Positions 1-5,918 of a DNA stretch of 37,493 nt are shown piece after piece. A program made the translations under genes and the position numbers. The notes beneath the pieces are model-generated. The model saw only the letters and a program-made list of their open reading frames with translations, did no database searches and was not told where the DNA came from. Each line of letters begins with the position of its first letter. The stretch's first letter is position 1. Source of the stretch: a virus. The DNA lies in the IMG/VR virus record IMGVR_UViG_3300033571_005366, positions 1 to 37,493 of that record; one strand, 5' to 3'.

Positions 1-13
1 AAGCTTAGATCAG

Positions 14-1039
14 TTAAATCAATCTCACAGCAGCATCAATCCTGGCTTTAGCGATTGCAACATACTCAGGATTCATCTCTGCGCCAAGGAACCTAAAGCC
101 TTCAAGAATTGCAGCCTTGCCAGTGCTTCCAGACCCGGTGAAAGGATCAAGAACAACGCCACCTGGGGGAGTCACAAGGCGGCAAAGGTAGCGCATCAGT
201 TCAGTGGGTTTGACGGTGGGGTGCACGTTTTTGCCACCACCAGTTCGACCTGCGCCCGATCGGGGATTATTTAGCCCAGCCGAACCATCAACGCGGTCTG
301 TCATCTCCCCAGGTGTTGCTTCAGCAAACCCCTCTAGCCCTTCATCCCGGTCTTTCTTGCTCGCCTTAGCGCAGTAGAAAAAGCGGGCGGCAGACTTACC
401 CTCTTCACCAGGGAACAGCCCAATCACCTCTTCGCTCCCGTCGTGGATCAGATTGGCAGGCCATCGGCCTAAATCATTGTGCTCACTTGCCGTCAAATTG
501 GTGCCTTTTCCCCCGCCCAGTATTGCGTTCGGTGTTCTTGGTGGCCGAGATCGGCTTCTTCCGTCATCAGTCCACACCCTGCACCCATCCACGTTGATGG
601 CACCCGTTCCATGCTCCAGCAAGTTCGCTGCCACCGTGCCAACCAGCGGCTTGCGTGCCACCGTGATCGGCTCCAAAGCAGGTTTTAGTGCGGTTCCCCA
701 GCCTTGCCAGTCATCCTTTAGATTGAGCGACTTCGGAAACCCGCTTCCATAGACCCAAGCGATCATGTCACGAATCTCAAAGCCTGCATCCTCAATCCTG
801 ACCGCCATCCTGTGCTGGGTTCTAGTGCCAGCAAACGCCAGCAGGTGACCGCCAGGCTTTAGGACTCGTAAACATTCCTTCCAAATCTCGACCTTTGGAA
901 CATCATAATCCCACTTCTTGCCCATAAATGACAAGCCATAAGGAGGATCAGTCACAATTGAATCAACGCTGTTGTCTTGAAGCGTTGCAAGTAGCTCTAG
1001 GCAATCGCCTGAGTGAAGTTGATAATTGTCGTTTTTCAT
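14..1039 (-). CDS. Beta-class DNA methyltransferase (N6-adenine or N4-cytosine)
   Basis: This 341-residue protein probably methylates an exocyclic amino group of adenine or cytosine in phage DNA using S-adenosylmethionine. The catalytic motif TDPPYGL lies near residues 31-37, and the SAM-binding motif DPFTGSGSTGKAA lies near the C-terminus. The order catalytic motif first, SAM motif last is that of beta-class enzymes. The region between them (about residues 115-275) probably holds the target recognition domain. The ATG start follows the preceding gene by 9 bp. No restriction endonuclease is adjacent, so it is probably a solitary phage methyltransferase used to evade restriction. The family is clear; the target base and site cannot be read from the sequence. 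Confidence 0.92.
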   Translation of the reverse strand: MKNDNYQLHSGDCLELLATLQDNSVDSIVTDPPYGLSFMGKKWDYDVPKVEIWKECLRVLKPGGHLLAFAGTRTQHRMAVRIEDAGFEIRDMIAWVYGSGFPKSLNLKDDWQGWGTALKPALEPITVARKPLVGTVAANLLEHGTGAINVDGCRVWTDDGRSRSRPPRTPNAILGGGKGTNLTASEHNDLGRWPANLIHDGSEEVIGLFPGEEGKSAARFFYCAKASKKDRDEGLEGFAEATPGEMTDRVDGSAGLNNPRSGAGRTGGGKNVHPTVKPTELMRYLCRLVTPPGGVVLDPFTGSGSTGKAAILEGFRFLGAEMNPEYVAIAKARIDAAVRLI

Positions 1040-1048
1040 GTTAATTCG

Positions 1049-1327
1049 TTACATACTTAGAGCAGTCAAAGCAAAATCAAGCGCAGCCTTTAGGTGCTGG
1101 TAATTGTCCAGAGGAACCATCAAGCTCCCCTTTATCAATTTGATTTCGTGCGGCTTTAATTGCTTTTCTGACATCATGCGCTGCAATTCGATAAATGCTT
1201 CCGACCGCTGCGAACTGAAGGTCAGCGTGTCCCGCTTCGTTTGGCCTTGACCCTCCTTTGATATGTGACATTCCATAATAATTCTTGGCGTCTCGATCAT
1301 AGGACTTGGCCAAAGCCTCCAAGTCAC
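1049..1327 (-). CDS. Hypothetical protein (one of two overlapping candidate frames)
   Basis: This 92-codon frame opens at a GTG that overlaps the TGA of the gene before it as GTGA, the same arrangement as the adaptor gene starting at 30381. It ends 9 bp before the methyltransferase start, which fits the packing of this genome. The last 60 residues look protein-like and helical. It overlaps almost fully with the frame at 1077-1355, also 92 codons. I do not recognise either product. An internal ATG, near the motif MECHISKEG, could be the true start. Only one of the two frames may be real. Confidence 0.4.
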   Translation of the reverse strand: MTWRLWPSPMIETPRIIMECHISKEGQGQTKRDTLTFSSQRSEAFIELQRMMSEKQLKPHEIKLIKGSLMVPLDNYQHLKAALDFALTALSM

Positions 1328-1355
1328 TGAGCAGACTGCTTAATACGCTGTTCAC
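1077..1355 (-). CDS. Hypothetical protein (alternative overlapping frame)
   Basis: This frame opens at a GTG inside the end of the preceding gene, with a purine-rich AAGAAG just upstream. The product begins with a leucine-rich helix (VLSSLLSDLEALAKSYD) and continues with a mixed, soluble composition rich in alanine and charged residues. It looks as protein-like as the competing frame at 1049-1327 and has the same length. Function unknown. Its stop at 1077 would leave 37 bp before the methyltransferase start. Confidence 0.45.
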   Translation of the reverse strand: MNSVLSSLLSDLEALAKSYDRDAKNYYGMSHIKGGSRPNEAGHADLQFAAVGSIYRIAAHDVRKAIKAARNQIDKGELDGSSGQLPAPKGCA

Positions 1356-1551
1356 GCTTCTTGGCTAGAATCTTTTCGCGGTTCTTCTCATACTGCGCTT
1401 TGCTGTAAGCCTTGCATCCCTCAATATCAGCCTCACGCTTAGCCTTTTGCTTGGCGAGAATCCTTTCCTTGTTTAGTTTCCAGTAGGACTTCATGTAAGC
1501 AATGCGCTCAGGAGTCTTATGGTATGGAGTTTTTTGGGTTTCAGTTGACAT
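1324..1551 (-). CDS. Small Lys/Arg-rich protein with repeated YxxNKEKILAK-like helices
   Basis: This 75-residue, strongly basic protein contains two copies of a helical motif, YWKLNKERILAKQKAKRE and YEKNREKILAKKREQR. Similar repeats often precede the HNH domain of phage endonuclease VII or homing endonucleases. No HNH residues are present here, so it may be a truncated remnant or a free DNA-binding peptide. The ATG start follows a C/A-rich leader without Shine-Dalgarno. The stop overlaps a possible GTG start of the next gene. The function is inferred only from composition. Confidence 0.6.
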   Translation of the reverse strand: MSTETQKTPYHKTPERIAYMKSYWKLNKERILAKQKAKREADIEGCKAYSKAQYEKNREKILAKKREQRIKQSAQ

Positions 1552-1576
1552 TGGTTTTGGGTGTTTATGGTTGATA

Positions 1577-2101
1577 TTACAGGTGGCCTGGTCGTTTAGG
1601 GTGGTACTTTGAAACTAGCTGAACGCCATCCCTGCGGACGGCAATTTTCATAATCGGCTGATAAAAAGCAGAGTCTTTGACCTTGCACAGCTCCTTTTTG
1701 CCCTTGTACTCGACCAAGATGATGTTCTTATTCGGGTAACGAGCGTGCAAAACAACGGCAGTTTCCTCATTTGCCAGCAATTTGTCTAATTCTGTGCGGT
1801 AAACAGGGCTTTGTTCCACAGATTGTTCCTCATTACTAACTTCCTGAGGCTCAACTTGTTCTGGAATCGCTGGAATCGGTGCTTTGTCCATCTTCTCAGG
1901 TGACATAGCCTTATTCCAGTCTTCAAGCTTAAGCTTGGCAATTCCAAGTTCACTGACAAACCACCATGGGCCTTTCTTGAACAAGTATTCTTTTCCTAGT
2001 GGCTTGAGCAAATCAACAGCCTGCTGCGGGTCTAGCTTCATTTCATACGCAACATTGTTAAGGTTGCGTCCTACTGGGTAGCGTCTGGCGTTTTTCTTCA
2101 T
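1577..2101 (-). CDS. Hypothetical protein, 174 aa
   Basis: I do not recognise this protein. The N-terminal 65 residues are basic and may fold as a small helical DNA-binding domain (NNVAYEMKLDPQQAVDLLK). An acidic, Pro/Glu/Gln-rich linker follows at about residues 70-105. The C-terminal 65 residues look like a compact beta-rich domain (NKNIILVEYKGKKELCKV). It lies 5 bp after the small Cys-containing gene at 2107-2301 and is likely co-transcribed with it. Confidence 0.7.
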   Translation of the reverse strand: MKKNARRYPVGRNLNNVAYEMKLDPQQAVDLLKPLGKEYLFKKGPWWFVSELGIAKLKLEDWNKAMSPEKMDKAPIPAIPEQVEPQEVSNEEQSVEQSPVYRTELDKLLANEETAVVLHARYPNKNIILVEYKGKKELCKVKDSAFYQPIMKIAVRRDGVQLVSKYHPKRPGHL

Positions 2102-2106
2102 TACAG

Positions 2107-2301
2107 TTAGTCACTTTGGAGAGGTTTAGTCAGGAAGCAAGGGAGACTTTTAGGTTCTACATACAAAGCAATTGGAGGATCATCATCTCCCCACCATCTA
2201 GCGGCACTATCTTTGACTTCCTGGCTCAAAGCTCGATTGCAGGTCGTGAAGCTTCCGCACTCAACGGCAGTGCAGAAGGTGCGGTCTAGGTAGGTGAGCA
2301 T
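2107..2301 (-). CDS. Small cysteine-containing protein, 64 aa
   Basis: The N-terminal half has spaced cysteines (FCTAVECGSFTTCNRAL), the pattern of a small zinc-binding phage protein. The C-terminal half is acidic and then basic. The ATG lies 2 bp after the stop of the preceding small gene. Metal binding is inferred from cysteine spacing; the function is unknown. Confidence 0.65.
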   Translation of the reverse strand: MLTYLDRTFCTAVECGSFTTCNRALSQEVKDSAARWWGDDDPPIALYVEPKSLPCFLTKPLQSD

Positions 2302-2303
2302 TG

Positions 2304-2492
2304 CTAACGATTGTTCTCAATTAACTTTAACAACTCAACTGCAAGCTGGTCTCTGCCATAAAAACAGTTGTCGCAGCCGCAACCCTTCCTCCTTGGCTTA
2401 GGAGGTTCTTGGCCATCCTTGGTGTTGTACCTGCTAAACGGGTTCTCAGGGTCATAGCAGCAAAGTTTGCGCTTAACTTCTTCGATGTTCAT
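2304..2492 (-). CDS. Small Cys-rich protein, paralogue of the gene at 2489-2674
   Basis: This 62-residue protein carries the cysteine pattern LCCYDPENPF near the N-terminus and GCGCDNCFYG near the middle, ending with a helix (LAVELLKLIE). The adjacent gene at 2489-2674 has the same architecture in the same order, so the pair looks like an ancient tandem duplication. The start overlaps the preceding stop as ATGA. A zinc-binding role is likely but unproven. Confidence 0.7.
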   Translation of the reverse strand: MNIEEVKRKLCCYDPENPFSRYNTKDGQEPPKPRRKGCGCDNCFYGRDQLAVELLKLIENNR

Positions 2493-2674
2493 TGCTCGCT
2501 AAGTAGCTCTAGCGTGAACGCTGCCAATCTTGCTGTCCCAGTCTCACAAGCTTGGCACTGGCAGTCTCTGCCCATCGGTGGGTAATCCTGTTGGTTTGCA
2601 GCAATCTTATTGCTGAACCAAGGCGATCTTGGATCACGGTAACAGAGGCATTCGCAGATTTCGTCTGTAGTCAT
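2489..2674 (-). CDS. Small Cys-rich protein, paralogue of the gene at 2304-2492
   Basis: This 61-residue protein has CECLCYRDPRSPW near the N-terminus, DCQCQACETG in the middle and a C-terminal helix (LAAFTLELLSEQ), matching its neighbour position for position. The ATG is preceded by a C/A-rich leader with no Shine-Dalgarno. It heads a short run of four small genes read toward 1577. Confidence 0.7.
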   Translation of the reverse strand: MTTDEICECLCYRDPRSPWFSNKIAANQQDYPPMGRDCQCQACETGTARLAAFTLELLSEQ

Positions 2675-2717
2675 GTTGGTTTCGTTGTTGGGGGTTTGGG
2701 GGTGTTGGTGTCTGCAT

Positions 2718-2749
2718 TGGTGTCATCCCCAATATGGGTTGTGACACCA
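2718..2749. promoter_or_regulatory. Inverted repeat, possible operator or hairpin
   Basis: TGGTGTCA at 2718-2725 and TGACACCA at 2742-2749 form a perfect 8-bp inverted repeat. The 16-bp spacer contains a smaller CCC-AATAT-GGG dyad. It lies in the leader region before the Cys-rich gene starting at 2674. No T-run follows on either strand, so it is not an obvious terminator. Confidence 0.45.
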
Positions 2750-2756
2750 GTATGGT

Positions 2757-2849
2757 TTAGGGTTGACTTTCCCACTTGTTGAAAACCTTTAAGAACGCCT
2801 CACAGCGTTGGGCGGCGGATAATGCCTGCGGGTCTTATTCAGACTCAAC
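2757..2849 (-). pseudogene. In-frame coding remnant downstream of two TAA codons
   Basis: Directly downstream of the gene at 2850-2981, the same reading frame continues with four codons (VESE), a second TAA, and then 25 codons that look like real protein (ending LKVFNKWESQP). There is no start codon after the second TAA. This suggests that the upstream gene was once about 75 codons long and has been shortened by two stops. Readthrough is possible but not shown by the sequence. Confidence 0.4.
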
Positions 2850-2981
2850 TTATATTGCAGAATCCTTCCATTGACGGAGCTTCTCAATCTCGGCCTCATG
2901 CCAGACCACGATGGCGCGGGCAAGCCGCATCTCGGCGGCGTTGATCTCGCCAAAGTGAAGGCGGATTTGGTCGTTGGTCAT
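2850..2981 (-). CDS. Small hypothetical protein, 43 aa, possibly truncated
   Basis: The ATG overlaps the preceding TGA as ATGA (2978-2981), which strongly supports translation. The product is mostly one amphipathic helix (AAEMRLARAIVVWHEAEIEK). It ends at TAA, after which the frame stays protein-like beyond a second TAA, so the gene may be a shortened version of a longer one. Function unknown. Confidence 0.6.
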   Translation of the reverse strand: MTNDQIRLHFGEINAAEMRLARAIVVWHEAEIEKLRQWKDSAI

Positions 2982-3385
2982 GGTTTCAGGAATGGTTGGA
3001 GTTTGGAGATGGCAAAAGAGTGATAGCACGAAGGCTTGTGTCCTTTAGAGATATGTTGGAAACATTCCTGACAAATCATCCCCTTAGAGCCGCCATTAAA
3101 CTCGCAAACCTGCAACATTTTATGCGCCACCCTGATAGCCTCGCGCATGGCGGCGTTCTCGCGTTCAAATTTACGACAAATATCAGGGGCAATCGTCTCG
3201 CAGCCTTCTCTCGTCGTCATGCACACGTTTGCGTCAGTAATTGGCGTGTCACTCACTTCGTCACCTCCTTTCATACCGAAGCCCTCATAATCCCACGGCC
3301 CAGTCGTTGATTTATCGGCCTCCACAATGTGCTGTTTGAGTGCGGCTTTTAGTTCCGATAGTTCTGATTCTTGTTCTTGTGTCAT
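2978..3385 (-). CDS. Hypothetical protein with a C-terminal Cys/His cluster
   Basis: I place the start at the ATG at 3385 (MTQEQESELSELK). The upstream extension of the frame is G+C-rich and atypical, and a C/A-rich leader directly precedes this ATG. The 135-residue product has an N-terminal helix, a central part shared with many phage proteins of the type DTPITDANV with a helix FERENAAMREAI, and a C-terminal cluster (CEFNGGSKGMICQECF, then HKPSCYH) that could bind zinc. It is translationally coupled to the small gene at 2850-2981. Confidence 0.65.
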   Translation of the reverse strand: MTQEQESELSELKAALKQHIVEADKSTTGPWDYEGFGMKGGDEVSDTPITDANVCMTTREGCETIAPDICRKFERENAAMREAIRVAHKMLQVCEFNGGSKGMICQECFQHISKGHKPSCYHSFAISKLQPFLKP

Positions 3386-3592
3386 GGTGTGTTTGGTGTG
3401 TTGGTGTTGGAGGTTTTGATCCCTGCCGCCGCGAAAGTCCTCCAAAACTTCAGAGGCTAAGTGCTCTTTCGCGCTTCGTCGTCTCGCCTTCGCAGGATTT
3501 CTCCCCGGTCGATCCGGGACGATTCGGCCAGCACAGGCACGGCAGGAAAATTCTGCCACCGATTTAAAGCCTCGGTAGCCAGGGCTTCGTGA
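3386..3592. other. 207-bp G+C-rich non-coding segment
   Basis: I see no convincing gene here. The minus-strand frame is open and joins the gene ending at 2978, but its translation is Arg-rich and unlike the neighbours. The base composition is visibly richer in G+C than the flanks. A small dyad, CCCGG-TCGAT-CCGGG, lies at 3504-3518. The last 30 bp before the ATG at 3385 are C/A-rich. It could be imported sequence or a regulatory spacer. Confidence 0.4.
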
Positions 3593-3682
3593 CTACATCT
3601 TGCCTTTCTTGCCCTTACCCTTGGCAGGCATAGGCTTAACAGCAGGTTTAGCAGTCATCTTGGCAGCGGCTTTCTTTGGCAT
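3593..3682 (-). CDS. Tiny Lys/Ala/Pro-rich basic peptide, 29 aa
   Basis: The ATG at 3682 opens a frame encoding PKKAAAK, KPAVKPMPAK and GKGKKGK, with no acidic residues at all. The composition resembles tails of histone H1-like proteins, which bind DNA non-specifically. It lies at the divergent junction with the plus-strand protease gene. No homologue is claimed; the call rests on composition and an intact frame. Confidence 0.5.
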   Translation of the reverse strand: MPKKAAAKMTAKPAVKPMPAKGKGKKGKM

Positions 3683-3764
3683 AGGTTTGTCTTGGTTTAG
3701 GTTGCTCACTGTTGAGTGAGTAAACATCCATTAGAGTTGAGTCAGGAAGCCGTCAAACGAAAAC
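3683..3764. promoter_or_regulatory. Divergent intergenic region with inverted repeat
   Basis: This 82-bp region separates the minus-strand genes from the only plus-strand gene. It contains a perfect 6-bp inverted repeat, CTCACT-GTTG-AGTGAG, at 3705-3720, a likely operator or hairpin. Promoters for both directions should lie here. I see no good consensus -35/-10 pair. Confidence 0.5.
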
Positions 3765-4208
3765 ATGAAAAAAGTTTATTCATACCAAATTAGTCTGAGA
3801 AGCGACAAGGCTGAACGCTGCATTATCCAAGCTATGGCCTGGTGGACAAAGCAGATCGGAGTTCAGTTTGTCGAAGGTAGAGATCAGCCTGACCTGCTGT
3901 TCTTCTGGAAGGAGCATACCAAGTACCCTGTGAAGATCGCCAGATGTGAGCCTGTTAATAACGGAAGCAGGACAGTCCACTGGTTGACATTTGATCCTAG
4001 AGTCAAATGGGCAACAGGAAGGATTGGCCGTTTCCTTGGCCTAGGAGACGATTTAAGGCTCATTGCGGCTCATGAGGTAGGACACGCACTAGGACTCAGC
4101 CACAACGATTCTAGCGAAAGTCTGATGAATCCTGAGCCAGTTAATCTAAGACTGACCGAAGGGGAAAGAGGGCTTTTGAAGAAAAAATCTGAGGAGAGGA
4201 ATGCATAG
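3765..4208 (+). CDS. Matrixin-like zinc metalloprotease (metzincin)
   Basis: This 147-residue protein has the metzincin zinc-binding motif HEVGHALGLSH at residues 103-113 and a Met-turn candidate, SLMNP, at about 119-123. Its core, with the N-terminal strand/helix (AERCIIQAMAWWTKQIGVQF), matches the size of a minimal matrixin catalytic domain (family M10). No signal peptide or propeptide is visible, so activity would be cytoplasmic or follow lysis. It is the only gene on the plus strand and is flanked by non-coding DNA on both sides, so it has its own transcription unit. No Shine-Dalgarno is seen; the leader reads GTCAAACGAAAAC. The fold is confident; the substrate is unknown. Confidence 0.85.
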   Translation: MKKVYSYQISLRSDKAERCIIQAMAWWTKQIGVQFVEGRDQPDLLFFWKEHTKYPVKIARCEPVNNGSRTVHWLTFDPRVKWATGRIGRFLGLGDDLRLIAAHEVGHALGLSHNDSSESLMNPEPVNLRLTEGERGLLKKKSEERNA

Positions 4209-4453
4209 CAAATTTTCCGCTTCGCTGCTTCTTGACCCCCTCCACCCCTACCTATTCCGCTAAACCGTTGATCCTCAACAAATCCGACTTTGTACTTTGT
4301 ATATAGTATGTAGTTATTGCCTGAGCCGGCTATTCTTACTTCTATTCTTACTCGTAGGCAAATCACCTACGCTGGCAGAGCTAAAGCGTTCTGGTGCAAC
4401 AGGTCAGGCAATCGAGCGGATGGAACTCCTAGTTCTAGCCAGGGTATTTTGAA

Positions 4454-4499
4454 ATAGACACGGAGGCACGATGATGGGTTTCCTCTGTGCTTTGTCTAT
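4454..4499. terminator. Hairpin in convergent region, possible bidirectional terminator
   Basis: ATAGACA at 4454-4460 pairs with TGTCTAT at 4493-4499, and inside it GCAC (4466-4469) pairs with GTGC (4487-4490). Its place between two converging genes suits termination in either direction. The following bases are pyrimidine-rich but not a clean T-run, so a termination role is only inferred. Confidence 0.35.
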
Positions 4500-4537
4500 A
4501 CTTCTGCCTCTCCTTTCTCTCTCAACTACACTGCTGT

Positions 4538-4575
4538 TATGTAGTATGTAGAAGGTAGTATGTAGTATGTAGAAG
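4538..4575. repeat. 17-bp perfect direct repeat, 21-bp period
   Basis: TATGTAGTATGTAGAAG occurs at 4538-4554 and again at 4559-4575. Each unit is itself made of two TATGTAG steps. It lies just beyond the 3' end of the HTH gene. It may be a protein-binding array or slippage-generated DNA. Confidence 0.7.
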
Positions 4576-4584
4576 AATCCCTTC

Positions 4585-5049
4585 TCAACTCTCAGGTTCA
4601 GCTTCCATGAACTCTCCTTCAATCACCAATCCTTCACGCTTTAACAGGTCTGTAACCTGTTCATGGTCAATCTTCAGCCTATGCTCAACCACAGTCTGAG
4701 GCTGGTCATGCAGAGCAGCAATCTTGTCCACGGCAACAGCAATTGCAATTGGCAGACTGGCCAAGGGAATATTATCCACCTCATCAACCAGTCGCTTTGA
4801 TCCCTTACTAACGAAATGGCTAAGAGTGTTCGCAGTAGTTTTTTTCCAGGCAGCAATATTAAACTCACTATCAGCGTCTTCCGCAGAATTTCGCAATGCT
4901 GTTACGGCATGAGTGCTGACACCGTATTTTTCCGAAACAACTCTAACCCCAAGACCTTCTTTTAGGTCTTTTATTACAGCTAGTCTGACTTCTTCAGGCA
5001 ATCCTTTGCCAGTATGCCTGCCTTGCTTAGTCTTGAATCTCTCGTCCAT
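4585..5049 (-). CDS. Helix-turn-helix protein, candidate terminase small subunit
   Basis: Residues 15-55 form a likely HTH (LPEEVRLAVIKDLKEGLGVRVVSEKYGVSTHAVTALR pattern, split as helix, turn, recognition helix). The remainder is helical, with a central stretch (SLPIAIAVAVDKIAALHD) that recalls HTH proteins found in phage packaging modules. The 154-residue length fits a small terminase, and no other candidate lies beside the large subunit. However, it sits far from terminase and could instead be a transcriptional regulator. Its start lies 17 bp after the preceding gene. Confidence 0.6.
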   Translation of the reverse strand: MDERFKTKQGRHTGKGLPEEVRLAVIKDLKEGLGVRVVSEKYGVSTHAVTALRNSAEDADSEFNIAAWKKTTANTLSHFVSKGSKRLVDEVDNIPLASLPIAIAVAVDKIAALHDQPQTVVEHRLKIDHEQVTDLLKREGLVIEGEFMEAEPES

Positions 5050-5066
5050 TTGCGTATAAATGCGTT

Positions 5067-5441
5067 TTAAGCCTTCTTACCCTTCTTTCGCTGTGGTTTA
5101 TCAGCCTTTGGTTTAGAACGCTTCCTAGGCTGCTTTACTGCCCATTTAAGGGCATCCTCGATCATTCGCTCATAAGCTGGGAAGAAAATCTGATCAATGC
5201 ACCTCACGATTTGCTCCTCTGTGCCAGACGAAAGGGCAAAAGAGACTCCTGAGATGCTTAGGGCTGCATGAAGCAGTTCATGCCTAACAGTAGTAAAGAA
5301 CTCCTTATCATTGCCAACCAGATCGGCGTTAATGTGGATCGTGGCTTTGTCGTGCTCATAAAGTCCGAAGTCTTCCATGCCTTCGACAATCCTCAGCTCT
5401 ACAGGTTGTCCAGCTACCATCAAGATTGCTTTATTGTCCAT
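5067..5441 (-). CDS. Metallopeptidase-like protein with HExxH motif
   Basis: The motif VRHELLHAALSI gives HExxH followed by a hydrophobic helix, as in small M78/ImmA-like and related zinc peptidases. A third ligand is likely downstream (EEQIVRCIDQIF region). The N-terminal half is a beta domain, and the last 25 residues are a Lys/Arg-rich tail (KRSKPKADKPQRKKGKKA). I chose the ATG at 5441, 2 bp after the preceding stop, over an upstream in-frame start at 5453. Small phage members of this kind may regulate repressors or be inactive; the role is not known. Confidence 0.6.
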   Translation of the reverse strand: MDNKAILMVAGQPVELRIVEGMEDFGLYEHDKATIHINADLVGNDKEFFTTVRHELLHAALSISGVSFALSSGTEEQIVRCIDQIFFPAYERMIEDALKWAVKQPRKRSKPKADKPQRKKGKKA

Positions 5442-5443
5442 GG

Positions 5444-5758
5444 TTATTTCCACCTGTTAAGTGTGAGCATTGCACCGATTAAGCCGTAATTTGCCAGATC
5501 AAGCCAAGAGTCCAGCAAAGGTTCATTCTTAGCCTCGTTTCCACTCTTTAACAGATTAGCGATCCTGGCAGTCTTGTCATCGCACCTGACCAACACTCCG
5601 ATCTGGCCATGTCTTGAAATGTTCTGTGACCCGTAGTCCTGCTGCTTGCGATCTAAAGTCTGGATGTTCTCAAGCCCAATCCTGAGAGCCTCTAGGCCAA
5701 TCTCAGTCTGTAGGCCAATGGCGTTGGCAATCTCGTTCAGCATTTGGTCAGTCAGCAT
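5444..5758 (-). CDS. Nmad1/DUF1599-type protein
   Basis: This 104-residue protein has the pattern KQQDYG near the middle, then VLVRCDDKTARIANLL and a C-terminal helix LLDSWLDLANYGLIG. That arrangement recalls the DUF1599 (nucleotide modification associated domain 1) family of phages. The family is tied by context to nucleotide or base modification and is related in fold to MazG-like all-alpha pyrophosphatases. Its start overlaps the preceding gene by 11 bp. Family recognition is from memory of motifs; the biochemical role is inference. Confidence 0.65.
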   Translation of the reverse strand: MLTDQMLNEIANAIGLQTEIGLEALRIGLENIQTLDRKQQDYGSQNISRHGQIGVLVRCDDKTARIANLLKSGNEAKNEPLLDSWLDLANYGLIGAMLTLNRWK

Positions 5759-5918
5759 ATGGTGTCTCCTTTTGGTAGTCTAGCCAAGCTTCCAGTGCAG
5801 CGTATTTGGCGTTCTCCTGTGCTGGAGTCATTACAGGGCATTTGCACAGGGCAACGGAAAGCTGCTGTGCAATAGCCTCAGCCTTCTCTAGCCTGTCTTC
5901 TAGCTGCGCCCTGGTCAT
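5748..5918 (-). CDS. Small helical protein, 56 aa
   Basis: I place the start at the ATG at 5918 (MTRAQLEDRLEKAEAI), because the longer frame reaches into the terminator hairpin at 5956-5984. The product is a helical, Glu/Ala-rich peptide with a CKC motif. The 3' end overlaps the Nmad1-like gene by 11 bp. Function unknown. Confidence 0.55.
   Translation of the reverse strand: MTRAQLEDRLEKAEAIAQQLSVALCKCPVMTPAQENAKYAALEAWLDYQKETPYAD

Larger units (their letters stand above)
4209..4584. other. 376-bp convergent non-coding region
   Basis: This region lies between the converging protease gene and the HTH gene. I find no complete gene. A short plus-strand frame ending at about 4450 (with SPTLAELKRSGATG) looks protein-like but has no suitable start. 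The region contains a hairpin (4454-4499) and direct repeats (4538-4575), with a further AGTATGTAG copy at 4305-4313. Confidence 0.6.

Noticed and set aside
1-6. AAGCTT (HindIII site) at the very first base
   Set aside because: It could suggest a cloned fragment, but the other end has no such site and the gene order closes well, so chance is as likely.
2690-2712. G-quadruplex candidate (two GGGGG runs)
   Set aside because: Only two long G-runs occur; the following GG pairs do not give four matched tracts.
4362-4450. Plus-strand protein-like fragment after the matrixin gene
   Set aside because: The frame has no suitable start codon and is too short to call; it is kept only as a hint of a lost gene.
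4404-4622. 72-codon minus-strand frame across the TATGTAG repeats
   Set aside because: The translation is dictated by the repeats (ILHTTFYILH) and has no coding character.
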